Program-made: the position numbers and the translations under genes
Shown here: piece after piece, positions 1 through 8,627 of the stretch
Layout: each line of letters begins with the position of its first letter
Position numbering within the stretch: position 1 is the stretch's first letter
Notes under the pieces: generated by a model
Seen by the model: only the letters and a program-made list of their open reading frames with translations
Told to the model about the DNA's origin: nothing
The model's database searches: none
Assembly: GCA_964426135.1 (NCBI GenBank)
Contig: CAYRPN010000006.1
Location: 20,637 to 84,636 of the forward strand
DNA length: 64,000 nt
Source: CAYRPN01 sp964426135
Lineage (GTDB): Bacteria; Planctomycetota; Phycisphaerae; Phycisphaerales; Phycisphaeraceae
Direction: 5' to 3'

Positions 1-42
1 CGGACAAGCGCCGATCTCGGCGCTCGCCGATATCGTCGATCC

Positions 43-68
43 GCGGCGGGCAAGCCCGCCGGCTAAAT
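43..68 (+). repeat. Family B hairpin repeat (GCTAAA edge)
   Basis: A GC-rich palindrome (CGGCGGGC-AA-GCCCGCCG) is followed by GCTAAAT. The same hairpin with the same edge recurs near 8452, 10930, 20603 and 63946. Bases 1-103 hold no gene I can support; they may be the tail of an upstream intergenic region. Confidence 0.8.
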
Positions 69-103
69 CATCACGCCAATGCACAACTCCGCGGCCCTGC
101 CTC

Positions 104-709
104 GTGGATACTGTTGTGGATGCGATGACGCGTGTGGCGGAATCGCTTGCACAGGGTTCATCCGTGACGACAACGCTCGAATCGATCTACCGCGAGCATC
201 GCCAGGGCCTGTTCACGCTGGCCTTGTCGATCACGCGCCGCCGGGACCGCGCCGAGGACGCGGTGCATGATGCTTTCGCGCGCATGCTCCGGGCCGAGCA
301 GAGCCGGTCGTCGCCGCAGGGCGATCGTGTGGCTTATGCCTTCGCCTCCGTCCGCAATGCCGCGATCGACATCGTGCGCAAGAAGAGCGAATTGGCGATC
401 GAAGCCATCGCCGGCGAATCCTCCGATGGCGAATCGATCTACGCCCGGCTTGGGCCGAGCGGGCAATCGAACCGCGACGGCGCTTCGGACGAACCCCTGC
501 TTGCCGCCGAGACGCAATCCCTCGTGCAGCAGGCGATCCGCGAACTGCCCGACGCCACGCGTCAGGTGCTGGTCATGAAGCTGCATGGCGGGCTGACGTT
601 CGAGCAGATTTCGCAGGCCATGAACGAGCCGCTTCCCACCGTCGCCAGCCGGTACCGACGAGCGTTGGACCGCTTGAAGGAGCGCCTGCAGCCGGTGGCG
701 GCCGAGTAG
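104..709 (+). CDS. ECF-type RNA polymerase sigma factor (sigma-70 family)
   Basis: A 201-residue protein with the two-part layout of ECF sigma factors. A region 2-like segment (about 28-95) carries the RREHRQGLFTLA and RDRAEDAVHDAFARML type motifs. A region 4 helix-turn-helix follows (about 140-195), including LPDATRQVLVMKLHGGLTFE and a recognition helix ending SRYRRALDRLKERL. It should direct RNA polymerase to its own regulon. The start shown is a GTG; an ATG at 125 is equally plausible because neither has a clear ribosome-binding site. The next gene, 40 bases downstream, encodes a single-pass membrane protein, the usual arrangement of an ECF sigma factor with its anti-sigma factor. The family assignment is firm; the regulon is unknown. 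Confidence 0.9.
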   Translation: MDTVVDAMTRVAESLAQGSSVTTTLESIYREHRQGLFTLALSITRRRDRAEDAVHDAFARMLRAEQSRSSPQGDRVAYAFASVRNAAIDIVRKKSELAIEAIAGESSDGESIYARLGPSGQSNRDGASDEPLLAAETQSLVQQAIRELPDATRQVLVMKLHGGLTFEQISQAMNEPLPTVASRYRRALDRLKERLQPVAAE

Positions 710-749
710 GAAAATGAATGTTCCCCGTTGGATGGCTTGGAGCATCGAC

Positions 750-1271
750 ATGAACACGACCGATCGCGAACTTGAAGAACTGCTGACGAAGCTTCCACGC
801 GAGCAACCGTCGGCCACGCTGGACGCCCGCATGGCGAAACTGTTCGCGGCAGCCGAGGCGCGTCACGACGAAGTGATCGCGACACTTCGACCGCGGACGT
901 TCTGGCCGCGGCTGCTGGCGTCGGGACTGGCGATGGCGGCGTGCCTGCTCTTGGCGGTGATCGTGGCGATGAACACCGCCGCGCCCACCGGCGAAACAAA
1001 AGACCGAAGCGCCCAAGGCATCATCCCCAGCCCCGCCAACAACGCCGGCCACGAGTCCGACACCCTCGACTTCAAGCCCGTCCGCATCGAACAGGTCTGG
1101 TCCCAAATCCAGCCCGGCGGCATCATCACCCTCGACGACAACACACCCCTGCGGCGATTCCGACGCCACACCGTCGAGCACGTTCAGCTCATCGACGACA
1201 AGCAGAACATCCGCATCGAATACACCCGGCCACGCAACGACACCATCGTCGTGCCGGTGAGGTACGACTGA
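750..1271 (+). CDS. Single-pass membrane protein, possible anti-sigma factor
   Basis: A 173-residue protein with a short acidic and basic cytoplasmic N-terminus, one hydrophobic helix at about 52-72 and an extracytoplasmic domain of about 100 residues. The start at 750 is chosen because GGAG lies seven bases upstream; an ATG at 714 has no such site. No zinc-binding anti-sigma motif (HxxxCxxC) is visible, so the anti-sigma role rests only on topology and on position directly after an ECF sigma gene. It could instead be an unrelated membrane protein. Confidence 0.55.
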   Translation: MNTTDRELEELLTKLPREQPSATLDARMAKLFAAAEARHDEVIATLRPRTFWPRLLASGLAMAACLLLAVIVAMNTAAPTGETKDRSAQGIIPSPANNAGHESDTLDFKPVRIEQVWSQIQPGGIITLDDNTPLRRFRRHTVEHVQLIDDKQNIRIEYTRPRNDTIVVPVRYD

Positions 1272-1277
1272 GGAAGG

Positions 1278-1347
1278 GGACAGGAAACAGGAGACAGGAG
1301 ACAGGAGACAGGAAACAGGGGACAGGAGACAGGGGACAGGAGACAGA
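1278..1347 (+). repeat. Heptanucleotide tandem array (GGAGACA unit)
   Basis: About nine imperfect copies of a seven-base unit (GGAGACA, with GGAAACA and GGGGACA variants) start just after the stop codon at 1271. It belongs to the short tandem arrays found in most gaps of this window. Confidence 0.85.
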
Positions 1348-1366
1348 AATAGACGCCGCGCCTTGC

Positions 1367-1394
1367 CGGTTAGCGGAAACGCCGAAGGCGTCTG
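1367..1394 (-). repeat. Family B hairpin repeat (GTTAGC edge)
   Basis: GGTTAGCGGAAACGCC followed by GAAGGCG forms a small hairpin next to a TTAGC edge. Near-identical copies with GTTTAGC edges lie at 17170, 27607 and 60604 in other orientations. Confidence 0.65.
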
Positions 1395-1465
1395 GACGAA
1401 TCACCCCTGACGACCGTATCGACAACCATTCCACACACCATCCATCCACCATTCAGGAGCCACCT

Positions 1466-3070
1466 ATGCCTTTCGACCGTACCGCCTTCGCCGCGACGTT
1501 GCTCGCATCCGCCGCCGCCCTATTCGCCGCCGAACCTGCGCTCGAAGCGATTCCCGCCGCGCCGCCGGCTGCCCCCGCTGCCCCCGCCGCCCACGCACCG
1601 CAGGCTCAGCAGGCCGATCGCCTCATCTTCTTTGAACCCATCGAGGCTGGAAAAGTCGAGAGCGCGCCGCGCGTGATGTTCCTCCGCGGCGCGCAACCCG
1701 CCACGCGCCGCTTCGTCGCCGGTCCCGGCAATGCCGACGTGCTGATCGCGCCGGGCCAGGCCCGCACGTTCAATGTCGAACTGAAAAAAGTCGCCTACCT
1801 GGGCGTCTCCACTTCGCCCGTTCCTGCCGCACTCGCCGCTCAACTGAAACTGCCCGAAGGCTTTGGCCTGGTCGTGGATCACGTGGAACCGAAGGGCCCC
1901 GCCGATGCCGCGGGGCTCAAGCAGCACGATGTCGTCGTTCGCGTCGGCGATCAGAAACTGGTCAATGCCGCGCAGCTGGGCACGCTCGTCCGAGGTCAGA
2001 AGCCGGGCGATGAAATCGAACTCGTCGTCATCCGCCAAGGCAAGGAAGCCAAACTCAAAGCCAAGCTCATCGAGAAGGAAGTGCCCGTGCCGCCCGCCGG
2101 CGCGGAAGTGCTTCCCTTCGGCGCCGAGCCGTTCGAGTTCCAATGGGAACCCGGCCAGCGCGTGCCGGCCCCCGGCCCCGGCGCCCCCGGCGCCCCCGGC
2201 GCGCTGCCGCGCATCAAGCGATTCGACATTGACATGCTCAAGCCGCGCGGCGTGCAGCGCTACAGCGACGAAGAGCACGACCTGGAAATCAAGCAGGACG
2301 GCGACGCCCGCAAACTCATCGTCAAGGACAAAGCCGGCAAAACCGTGTTCGACGGCCCCATCGGCACCGACGAGCAGCGCAAAGCGGTGCCCGAGGCGGT
2401 GAAGCCGAAACTGGAAAAGCTCGAGAAGTCCTCGCGATTCCAGTGGCGCGGCGCAGCCCCCGGCGCGGCAGGGGGCGCCGGCGCGATCGAACTCGATCTG
2501 GATTTCGCAGGCCCCGAAGTGGAAAAAATGATCGAGCTGCATCTGAAGCAGTTGGAAGACCTGCCCGGCCTTGATCGCCAGGAATTGCAGAAGCAGATCG
2601 ACGCCATGCGCAAACAGATGGACGACATGCGCAAGCAAATGGACAAGCACCGCGCGGACCTCGTGCCAGGCGCGCTGCCCATCCCCGGGGGCCCCGGCGT
2701 CCCCAATCTCCCCGGCCAGCAGTTCGAGCATCGCGCGGCGACAAGCTCCGCCATGGCGTCGATGTCCGATGACCAGCACAGCATCACCTACAAGCTCGAC
2801 GAGAAGGGCAAGCACCTGATCGCCAAGGACAAGGAAGGCAAGGTGCTCTTCGACGGGCCGATCAACACCGACGAGGAACGCGTCAAAGTACCGGCGGAAA
2901 TCAAGGCGAAACTCGACAAGCTGGAGAACTCCGTGCGCGTGAATCAGAACTTCGAGTTCCGCGGCGCGCCGGCCCGTCGGTTCCGCAACCAGCCGGAGGA
3001 TCCGGAGTCGAAGGATCGCCCGCGCGAAGACCGCAAAGAAGAGCAGCAGCGCGAGAAGCCGGTGCTGTGA
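1466..3070 (+). CDS. Secreted PDZ-domain protein with an internal duplication
   Basis: A 534-residue exported protein. The ATG at 1466 has CAGGAG seven bases upstream, and the first 22 residues form a signal peptide ending near LFAAEP. The open frame upstream of 1466 is non-coding. A PDZ domain lies at about 110-195 (YLGVSTSPVP at its start, GLVVDHVEPKGPADAAGLK at its core). No protease domain is attached. Two related segments of about 55 residues follow, one near 270 (DDGD..KLIVKDKAGKTVFDGPI type) and one near 440 (KHLIAKDKEGKVLFDGPI), separated by a short heptad-like stretch rich in MRKQMDD. This looks like a duplicated domain. The C-terminus is charged. It may sense or scaffold envelope proteins and may belong to the upstream sigma factor's circuit, but this is inference from neighbourhood. 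Confidence 0.8.
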   Translation: MPFDRTAFAATLLASAAALFAAEPALEAIPAAPPAAPAAPAAHAPQAQQADRLIFFEPIEAGKVESAPRVMFLRGAQPATRRFVAGPGNADVLIAPGQARTFNVELKKVAYLGVSTSPVPAALAAQLKLPEGFGLVVDHVEPKGPADAAGLKQHDVVVRVGDQKLVNAAQLGTLVRGQKPGDEIELVVIRQGKEAKLKAKLIEKEVPVPPAGAEVLPFGAEPFEFQWEPGQRVPAPGPGAPGAPGALPRIKRFDIDMLKPRGVQRYSDEEHDLEIKQDGDARKLIVKDKAGKTVFDGPIGTDEQRKAVPEAVKPKLEKLEKSSRFQWRGAAPGAAGGAGAIELDLDFAGPEVEKMIELHLKQLEDLPGLDRQELQKQIDAMRKQMDDMRKQMDKHRADLVPGALPIPGGPGVPNLPGQQFEHRAATSSAMASMSDDQHSITYKLDEKGKHLIAKDKEGKVLFDGPINTDEERVKVPAEIKAKLDKLENSVRVNQNFEFRGAPARRFRNQPEDPESKDRPREDRKEEQQREKPVL

Positions 3071-3103
3071 GAGTCCACGGCCAGTGTTGTGAGAGTAGCG
3101 CGT

Positions 3104-3271
3104 CCGGCCCCCTCTCCCTCCGGGAGAGGGCTGGGGTGAGGGCCGGTGAAGCTTGCGTTCGAAATGTCGAAACAGCGGGCCTCAGGTTACTGAGGCCTTT
3201 TTCGTTGTGCTAGATGACGCAGGTTTTCCCGGCCCTCACCCTAACCCTCTCCCGGAGGGAGCGGGGACCGG
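3104..3271. repeat. Inverted pair of family A REP palindromes with a terminator core
   Basis: Two copies of the CCGGCCC..CTCTCCC palindrome (3104-3146 and 3229-3271) point in opposite directions around an 82-base core. The right copy runs into the 3' end of the histidine kinase gene and codes its last dozen residues. Confidence 0.9.
3178..3202 (+). terminator. Rho-independent terminator of the PDZ gene
   Basis: A perfect 8-bp stem, GGCCTCAG paired with CTGAGGCC around a GTTA loop, is followed by five T residues. It sits 108 bases after the stop of the PDZ gene, inside the core between two REP palindromes. Confidence 0.9.
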
Positions 3272-4885
3272 AGTGGAGAACGCGTCACTCGTGATCCGCG
3301 GCGCCTGCACCTGCTTCTTGTCGAGCGTGAAGTGAAACGTCGTGCCCTTGCCGACTTCGCTGGTGAGCCAGATCGTCCCGCCGTAGCACTCGACGATCGC
3401 TTTGACGCTCGCCAGTCCCACGCCTTTGCCGGCGACCTGGTGCGCGCCCGAGTGCGTGCCGCGGCGGAAGACGTCGAACACGTGCGGCTGATCCTTCGCA
3501 TCGATGCCGCTGCCGGTGTCGGCGACGAAGAAGTAAAACTGATGCTCGCGCTCCTCGAAGCCGAGCGTGACGCGCCTTTCCTTCGCGTCGAGCATGTACT
3601 TCACCGCGTTGTCGAGCAGATTCTGAAACACCTGCCGCATGCGGTTGCGCTCCGCCAGCACCACCGGCATCGCGTCGGGCAGATCCAGGGCGATGCCCGA
3701 CGCTTCCAGGTCGTAGCTGAGGCTGGCGCGCAGGTCCGCCACCAGCGCGCCCAGGTCCACCTTCTCGCGCTTGCCGGGACGAGTGCGGATGCGGCTGAGT
3801 TCCAGGAGATCGTTGAGCAGGTCGATCTGCATTTTCACATTGGCGCTGATGCGCTCGAGCTTGGTCAGCGCATCGTCGGCGAGCTGCGTGCGGTACTTGC
3901 TCAGCAGCATGGCCGCCATGCCGTCGATGTTGCGCAGCGGCGCGCCCAGGTCGTGGGAGACGGCGCGGAAGAACTCGTTCTTCTCGCGAATCTCCGCCTC
4001 CAGCCGGCCGTTGACGCGCTCCAGTTCGGCGGTGCGGGCCTGCACCTTTCGTTCCAACTCTTCGTTGGCGGCGCGAAGGTCGCGGTGAGCGGCGCTCAGG
4101 TTGCGCGACATGGCGTTGAAGGCGCCGGCCAGCACGCCCAGTTCATCGCGCGTATCGACCGGCACGGGCTGCGGCGCTTCGCCTTCGCCGAGCTTCACCG
4201 TCGCCACCAGCAGCGCCTTCAACGGAGCCGTCCACCGCTTCACCGCGAAGAAAACAAACGGCAGGCTGAACACGCACACGATGCCCGCTGCGATGAACTG
4301 CGTCAGTTGCAGTTTGCCCAGCGATTCAGGCAATCCGCGCTCGCGCAGGCCCAGCAGCACGAAGCCCTCGAGCTGGCGGCCGCCCTCGCCGCGGCCGGGC
4401 GTGTTCCAGATCGGCGTCCGGCGGACGACGATGTCGCCGCCCTCGCCGAAGAAGAGCGCCTGATCCACGTCGATCGCGCCGCTCATGCCGTCCACGCCCG
4501 TCTGGTTTGTGAACGCCGCCCACGCGTCCGAGTCGATCGATCGGCGATGAAGCACGTTCTCGTGTTTGTCGGTGACGACGACGAAGGCGAGGCGTCGTTC
4601 CAGGAACAGCGCTTCGAGCACATGATCCGCATCAGGCGACCAGCCGTTGTGTACGCGCCCCGAAAGCGAAGCCGCCACCGCCTGCGAGAGCATGCTGGCG
4701 TTGCGGGCGTGGGCGTCGTTCATCGCCCCGCGCGCCAGGGCGTTGAGCCACAGCGCGCAGAGCACCGTCGGCACGATCACCATCGCCAGCGTCCACCACG
4801 CCAGCTTGCGCTGCAGCGAATGGCGGGGGCGCATGGCGAGCGCCGCCTGCAACGTCCTGTCGGGTTCCTCCACCTCTGGCGTCAT
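3236..4885 (-). CDS. Membrane sensor histidine kinase
   Basis: A 549-residue two-component sensor. Two membrane helices (about 30-50 and 196-214) enclose an extracytoplasmic sensing segment. A HAMP domain (about 215-270) and a coiled coil follow. The HisKA domain carries the phospho-acceptor His311 in RAVSHDLGAPLRNIDGM. The HATPase_c domain (about 410-530) shows QNLLDNAVKY, ADTGSGI and GKGVGLASVK boxes. No response regulator is adjacent, so it is an orphan kinase here. The last residues (PVPAPSGRGLG) are coded by a REP palindrome, so the native C-terminus was probably a little shorter. Met18 is an alternative start. Confidence 0.93.
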   Translation of the reverse strand: MTPEVEEPDRTLQAALAMRPRHSLQRKLAWWTLAMVIVPTVLCALWLNALARGAMNDAHARNASMLSQAVAASLSGRVHNGWSPDADHVLEALFLERRLAFVVVTDKHENVLHRRSIDSDAWAAFTNQTGVDGMSGAIDVDQALFFGEGGDIVVRRTPIWNTPGRGEGGRQLEGFVLLGLRERGLPESLGKLQLTQFIAAGIVCVFSLPFVFFAVKRWTAPLKALLVATVKLGEGEAPQPVPVDTRDELGVLAGAFNAMSRNLSAAHRDLRAANEELERKVQARTAELERVNGRLEAEIREKNEFFRAVSHDLGAPLRNIDGMAAMLLSKYRTQLADDALTKLERISANVKMQIDLLNDLLELSRIRTRPGKREKVDLGALVADLRASLSYDLEASGIALDLPDAMPVVLAERNRMRQVFQNLLDNAVKYMLDAKERRVTLGFEEREHQFYFFVADTGSGIDAKDQPHVFDVFRRGTHSGAHQVAGKGVGLASVKAIVECYGGTIWLTSEVGKGTTFHFTLDKKQVQAPRITSDAFSTPVPAPSGRGLG

Positions 4886-5026
4886 CGATCACTCCTCGAT
4901 CACTGCTCGTGCCGATAATGTTTCATCGGCGATTGCGGGCGGGGAGTTCATCCGCTCGTCAGCGCTCCGCCGTTCACCGGCGTTCCGCTTGCGGCCGATG
5001 CCGACGCGGTTACACTCAGTTCCCAC

Positions 5027-5638
5027 ATGCGAAACACGCTGCAAACCCGCTGTTTCCAAGGGCTGGCCGCCGCCCTGCTGACCATCGCGCTGTCCGGCTG
5101 CGCCGCCCAGCCCGCCGCCCAGGGCCCCGTGCCGATCGGTGCCGACGACTACCGCCGCACTTTCGAAGCAGCGGTGGAGACGCTGAGGACCGAAGGCTTC
5201 GTCGTCGCCCGTCAGGATTACCGCTTCGGCCGAATCACCACGCAGCCGCGCTCATCGCCCGCCTTTTTTGAAATATGGAAGAGCGATAACAGCACCGCAG
5301 GCCAGGCCGCCGGCGGCACGATCAACGCGGAGGATCGCGTGGTCACGGTGAAGTTCGACCCGGCCGCGCCGCAGGCCGCATCGCAGTACGCGCTCGCCGT
5401 TGAAGTCGCCATCCATCGCCGCCAGCGCCCCACCCGCCGGCTCAGCGGCTCCACCGATGGCTCGCATCTCGTCCGGCCGCTGCTCGATGTGCCCGACAGT
5501 CTCGACAAGAAAGGCGCCACCACGGACTACCGCACGTTCGTCGAGCTCGACGAACCGATGGCGGCGAAATTGCTCGCGTTGATCCTTCAGCGCGCAGCCC
5601 AACCCGCGCCGGTGGCGGACGCATCACGATCCCACTGA
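5027..5638 (+). CDS. Putative lipoprotein of unknown function
   Basis: A 203-residue protein with a type II signal peptide: a basic start (MRNTLQTR), a hydrophobic stretch and the lipobox LSGC at about residues 22-25. The mature part begins with a low-complexity AAQPAAQGP stretch and continues with a mixed alpha/beta region (DDYRRTFEAAVETLRTEGF near 40) that resembles small outer-membrane-anchored lipoproteins. I do not recognise the family. It is read towards mqnD with a REP element between them. Confidence 0.7.
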   Translation: MRNTLQTRCFQGLAAALLTIALSGCAAQPAAQGPVPIGADDYRRTFEAAVETLRTEGFVVARQDYRFGRITTQPRSSPAFFEIWKSDNSTAGQAAGGTINAEDRVVTVKFDPAAPQAASQYALAVEVAIHRRQRPTRRLSGSTDGSHLVRPLLDVPDSLDKKGATTDYRTFVELDEPMAAKLLALILQRAAQPAPVADASRSH

Positions 5639-5655
5639 TCGCGTGAACGGCCACT

Positions 5656-5698
5656 CCGGCCCCCTCTCCCTCCGGGAGAGGGCTGGGGTGAGGGCCGG
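5656..5698 (+). repeat. Family A REP palindrome
   Basis: A single copy of the CCGGCCCCCTCTCCC..GGGAGAGGG palindrome with its GGTGAGGGCCGG tail, 18 bases after the lipoprotein stop codon. Confidence 0.9.
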
Positions 5699-5783
5699 TC
5701 AACCCCGTGCGCTTGATTCAACTTCGGCGCCACCAATCCTGGCGCCAACGACCTGTTGGTGCCGCGCCCGCCACCGGACCTCC

Positions 5784-5810
5784 TCGGCGGGCAAGCCCGT
5801 CGGCTCAATG
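5784..5810 (+). repeat. Family B hairpin repeat, slightly diverged
   Basis: CTCGGCGGGCAAGCCCGTCG followed by GCTCAAT, a diverged copy of the GCTAAAT-edged hairpin, ending 24 bases before the mqnD start. Confidence 0.75.
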
Positions 5811-5833
5811 TTCTCTTCTCGCTCGCGCTCCCC

Positions 5834-6736
5834 ATGACCACTTCCAAGACAATCATCCGCATCGGCCATTCGCCCGACCCCGACGATGCCTTCATGTGGT
5901 ATCCGCTGGCGAATTTTCCGAGCGGCACCGGCCCCGGCGGCAAGACGTACACCCCGCGCGTCGACACCGGGCCGTACGAGTTCGTCCACGTGCTCGAAGA
6001 TATTCAGTCGCTCAACAACCGCTGTGAAAAAGCGGAACTGGAGATCACCGCGCTCTCCATCCACCAGTATCCGTACGTCGCCGACAAATACGCCATGACC
6101 AGTTGCGGCTCTTCCATGGGCGATGGCTACGGCCCGATGATCGTCGTTCCCGCGTCCAGCAAACTGCAACTGAGCGATCTGGAGAACGTGACCGTCGCCA
6201 TTCCCGGCACGCGCACCACGGCGTTCCTCGCGCTGTCGCTGCTCCTGAAAAAGCGCGTGCCGAAGTTCGAGTTCGTCATGTTCGACCAGATCATCCCCGC
6301 GGTGCAGGCGGGCAAGTTCGAAGCGGGCCTGATCATCCACGAAGGCCAGCTCACCTTCGCCGAGGCCGGCCTGCGCTGCCTCGTCGATCTGGGCAAGTGG
6401 TGGACGGACTCGCGCAAGCTGCCGCTGCCCCTGGGCGGCAACGCGATCCGCCGCGACCTGGGCTGGCCGGCGATGCGGCAGATCACAACGATCCTCCTCA
6501 ACTCGATCCGGTACGCGCTGGAGCACCGCGATGAAGCCGTTCAGTACGCATTGAACTACGCCCGCGACATGGGCAAGGATCTCGCCGACCAGTTCGTGGG
6601 CATGTACGTGAACAAGTGGACGCTCGACTACGGCGACCGCGGCCGCGCCGCCGTGAAGCAGCTCATCCGCGAAGCAATCGAAATGAAGCTCGTCCCCGAC
6701 TGCGGCGAGGTGGATCTGGTGGAGCCGATCGGATGA
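5834..6736 (+). CDS. mqnD: 1,4-dihydroxy-6-naphthoate synthase (futalosine menaquinone pathway)
   Basis: A 300-residue cytoplasmic enzyme that converts cyclic dehypoxanthine futalosine to 1,4-dihydroxy-6-naphthoate in the alternative menaquinone route. The N-terminal GHSPDPDDAFM motif is diagnostic of the MqnA/MqnD family. Family features also include SGSSMGDGYGP-like TSCGSSMGDGYGP near 90, IPGTRTTAFLAL near 120 and LIIHEGQLTF near 170, whose histidine is the catalytic base candidate in this family. The length is normal. The ATG at 5834 is used because the upstream frame only translates a repeat. No other mqn gene lies in the window. It implies that the organism makes menaquinone. Confidence 0.92.
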   Translation: MTTSKTIIRIGHSPDPDDAFMWYPLANFPSGTGPGGKTYTPRVDTGPYEFVHVLEDIQSLNNRCEKAELEITALSIHQYPYVADKYAMTSCGSSMGDGYGPMIVVPASSKLQLSDLENVTVAIPGTRTTAFLALSLLLKKRVPKFEFVMFDQIIPAVQAGKFEAGLIIHEGQLTFAEAGLRCLVDLGKWWTDSRKLPLPLGGNAIRRDLGWPAMRQITTILLNSIRYALEHRDEAVQYALNYARDMGKDLADQFVGMYVNKWTLDYGDRGRAAVKQLIREAIEMKLVPDCGEVDLVEPIG

Positions 6737-6810
6737 GTGGGTGAGTGGGTGACTTGGTGAGAGGGTGACCAATCACCGAGTCACCTCGTCACCCCCTCAC
6801 CCACTCATCT
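6733..6810. repeat. Octamer-type array forming a long inverted repeat between convergent genes
   Basis: GAGTGGGT-like units (period about eight) on the left are mirrored by complementary units on the right (CACCCACTCATC end). The result is an imperfect stem of more than 25 bp between the ends of mqnD and the terminase gene. It could act as a bidirectional terminator, though no T-run follows. Confidence 0.7.
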
Positions 6811-6814
6811 TCCC

Positions 6815-8413
6815 TCACCATCCTCTCGCCTCCACCTTCCCTCCGCCCACCTCCAGGTTCACCAGCAGATACCGCAGCGCATCGCAGGCGTGATCCGCGC
6901 CGTCCTTCACCGGCGTGGTGTTGTGCGGGTCCTTTTCGTCGAAGTGATAAGTCGCCAGCGAACGGATCAGCGACACGCAGCCCGGATCGATGCGCAGGGT
7001 GCCGCGATCCAGCCGGCGACGGATGATCTCAATGCCCACGTTAGTCAGCGTGCGCGCCGCCCGCACTTTGTAGCCGCGGCGGCGCAGGTAGCCGATGTCG
7101 CTGATGCCCGTCTGGCTGCTGCGCTGCCCGCCCGCCGGATCGGCGCCGATCCACGCGGGCCTGGGCCAGCCGCGCTCTTCCATCAGCTTCACGTTCTGGT
7201 CCAGCGTCAGGCCGTCCTGCACGAACTCCTCGGCGATCTCCACGATGCAGTCGCTCGGATCGCTCTGCTCCACGGACGAAACGCCCGGAGCAGGCACGAT
7301 CCGCGCCCAAAGCATCACGAACGGATTGCGGATGCCGAAGTCCATGCCGCCCACGAGCATCGGCTCCGGCAGCGGCTCAAGCTGCCCGCCGGCGGTGAAA
7401 ATCTTGCGGATCATTTTCTCCTCAGGGAACCGATAGCACCCCGCCCGCACCGCCCCGACCAGTTCGCGCTTTCCTCCGCCGGGGCCGATCGGCGCCACGT
7501 GCCTGCCGCCCACGCTCGCATCGAAACGCGGGTACACGCTGTGATCCGTGCGCGGCTGGCGGCACATCATCTCCGCCGCCCACGTGCCGTCGCTGCTGCG
7601 CTGCCACGCGGCGACCACATCGTCCACGGGCATGAATCCGTCGGCGTGCTTCGCGCGCCCGCCGCAATCCGCGTGGATCGGACACGTCGCGCAATCGCGC
7701 TGCGGCGGACAGCGCTCGATCACATCCAGCGCGCACCAGCGAAGCACCTTCCCCTGCGATTTCTCAATGACCCTGCTCATCGGCCCATACGCCTTGTGCA
7801 TCGTGGAGAGCGCCTCGATCGAGCCGCGCACCAGGCGATCGCCGCAGCGCCCGCTCCTGGGCACGAGCTGCGCCGCGGCCCAGATCTTGTCCTTGAACTC
7901 GTCCACCTCATCGCAGCGCACCTTGTGCACGTGCTGGCCGCGCACGCTGCGCGGCGACTGCGTCAGCACGCGCGCCATGCTGCCGTTGATCAGCCGCAAC
8001 TCGCGCTGCGTCGGCGCCTTCGCCTGCAGCCGCCTCGCCCAGGGCCGATTCGCCAGTTCGCACAGGTGCTCGTACATCCGCGACGACTGCTCCATGCTTC
8101 CGCCGAGAATGCAGACGCGGATGCCCGGCTTGAAGAGCAGGTCGAGCATCGTCGCCACCGCACCGAGCAGCGTCTTGCCCCCGCCGCGGTTGGCCCAGAC
8201 GACCAGATCGCCCCGCGGCGCCGATTCGCCGTCGTCGAAGAACGCGGCGCAGAGATAATCGAACGGCGCACTGTTGCCTTCGATCACCGCGCGGCGCGGC
8301 ACGTTGAGACCAAACGCCACTGTCACGAGCCGATGCAGTTCGTCCGGCGTTCGCGGCCGTGCGTCGGCAAGTTCCACGAGAACGCGCGCGGTGCGATGGA
8401 CGGAGGTTTTCAT
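6815..8413 (-). CDS. Phage-type terminase large subunit homologue
   Basis: A 532-residue protein with both halves of a DNA-packaging motor. The ATPase half has a Walker A box NRGGGKT (75-81) and a Walker B box VRCDEVDEF with Asp168 and Glu169. The nuclease half has RNase H-like acidic positions in GGMDFGIRNP (Asp358), IGADPAGG (Asp425) and DGADHACDALRYLL (Asp504/508). Between them lies a cysteine cluster at Cys235, 241, 244 and 250, which may bind zinc or an iron-sulfur cluster. The ATG at 8413 is preceded by GGGAG. It is the last gene of a minus-strand run behind a ParB-like and a small protein. No portal or capsid gene is near, so it is either a remnant or a packaging enzyme used for another purpose. 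Confidence 0.88.
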   Translation of the reverse strand: MKTSVHRTARVLVELADARPRTPDELHRLVTVAFGLNVPRRAVIEGNSAPFDYLCAAFFDDGESAPRGDLVVWANRGGGKTLLGAVATMLDLLFKPGIRVCILGGSMEQSSRMYEHLCELANRPWARRLQAKAPTQRELRLINGSMARVLTQSPRSVRGQHVHKVRCDEVDEFKDKIWAAAQLVPRSGRCGDRLVRGSIEALSTMHKAYGPMSRVIEKSQGKVLRWCALDVIERCPPQRDCATCPIHADCGGRAKHADGFMPVDDVVAAWQRSSDGTWAAEMMCRQPRTDHSVYPRFDASVGGRHVAPIGPGGGKRELVGAVRAGCYRFPEEKMIRKIFTAGGQLEPLPEPMLVGGMDFGIRNPFVMLWARIVPAPGVSSVEQSDPSDCIVEIAEEFVQDGLTLDQNVKLMEERGWPRPAWIGADPAGGQRSSQTGISDIGYLRRRGYKVRAARTLTNVGIEIIRRRLDRGTLRIDPGCVSLIRSLATYHFDEKDPHNTTPVKDGADHACDALRYLLVNLEVGGGKVEARGW

Positions 8414-8451
8414 GGATGACTCCCGGAAAATGGAAAAAGAAATGCAGCCCA

Positions 8452-8478
8452 TTTAGCCGGCGGGCTTGCCCGCCGAGA
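8452..8478 (-). repeat. Family B hairpin repeat
   Basis: ATTTAGC followed by the CGGCGGGC-TT-GCCCGCCG stem, in the gap upstream of the terminase gene. Confidence 0.85.
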
Positions 8479-8566
8479 AGGTGAGGGAACGGAAGAGCGT
8501 CGAGTGAAGTAGCACGCCGCAAACCAGTGGAATGGTCTCCCGCGCCAACGGAAGGCTTAGGGTTAT

Positions 8567-8609
8567 CCGGCCCTCACCCCAGCCCTCTCCCGGAGGGAGA
8601 GGGGGCCGG
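8567..8609 (-). repeat. Family A REP palindrome
   Basis: CCGGCCCTCACCCCAGCC followed by the CTCTCCC/GGGAGAG stem, 19 bases after the stop of the small terminase-like gene. Confidence 0.9.
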
Positions 8610-8627
8610 AGTCGCCGCCGCCTCGCC

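Noticed and set aside
941..1465. An N-terminal extension of the PDZ gene frame overlapping the preceding gene.
   Set aside because: It translates a heptamer array and a hairpin, while a strong ribosome-binding site and signal peptide mark 1466 as the start.
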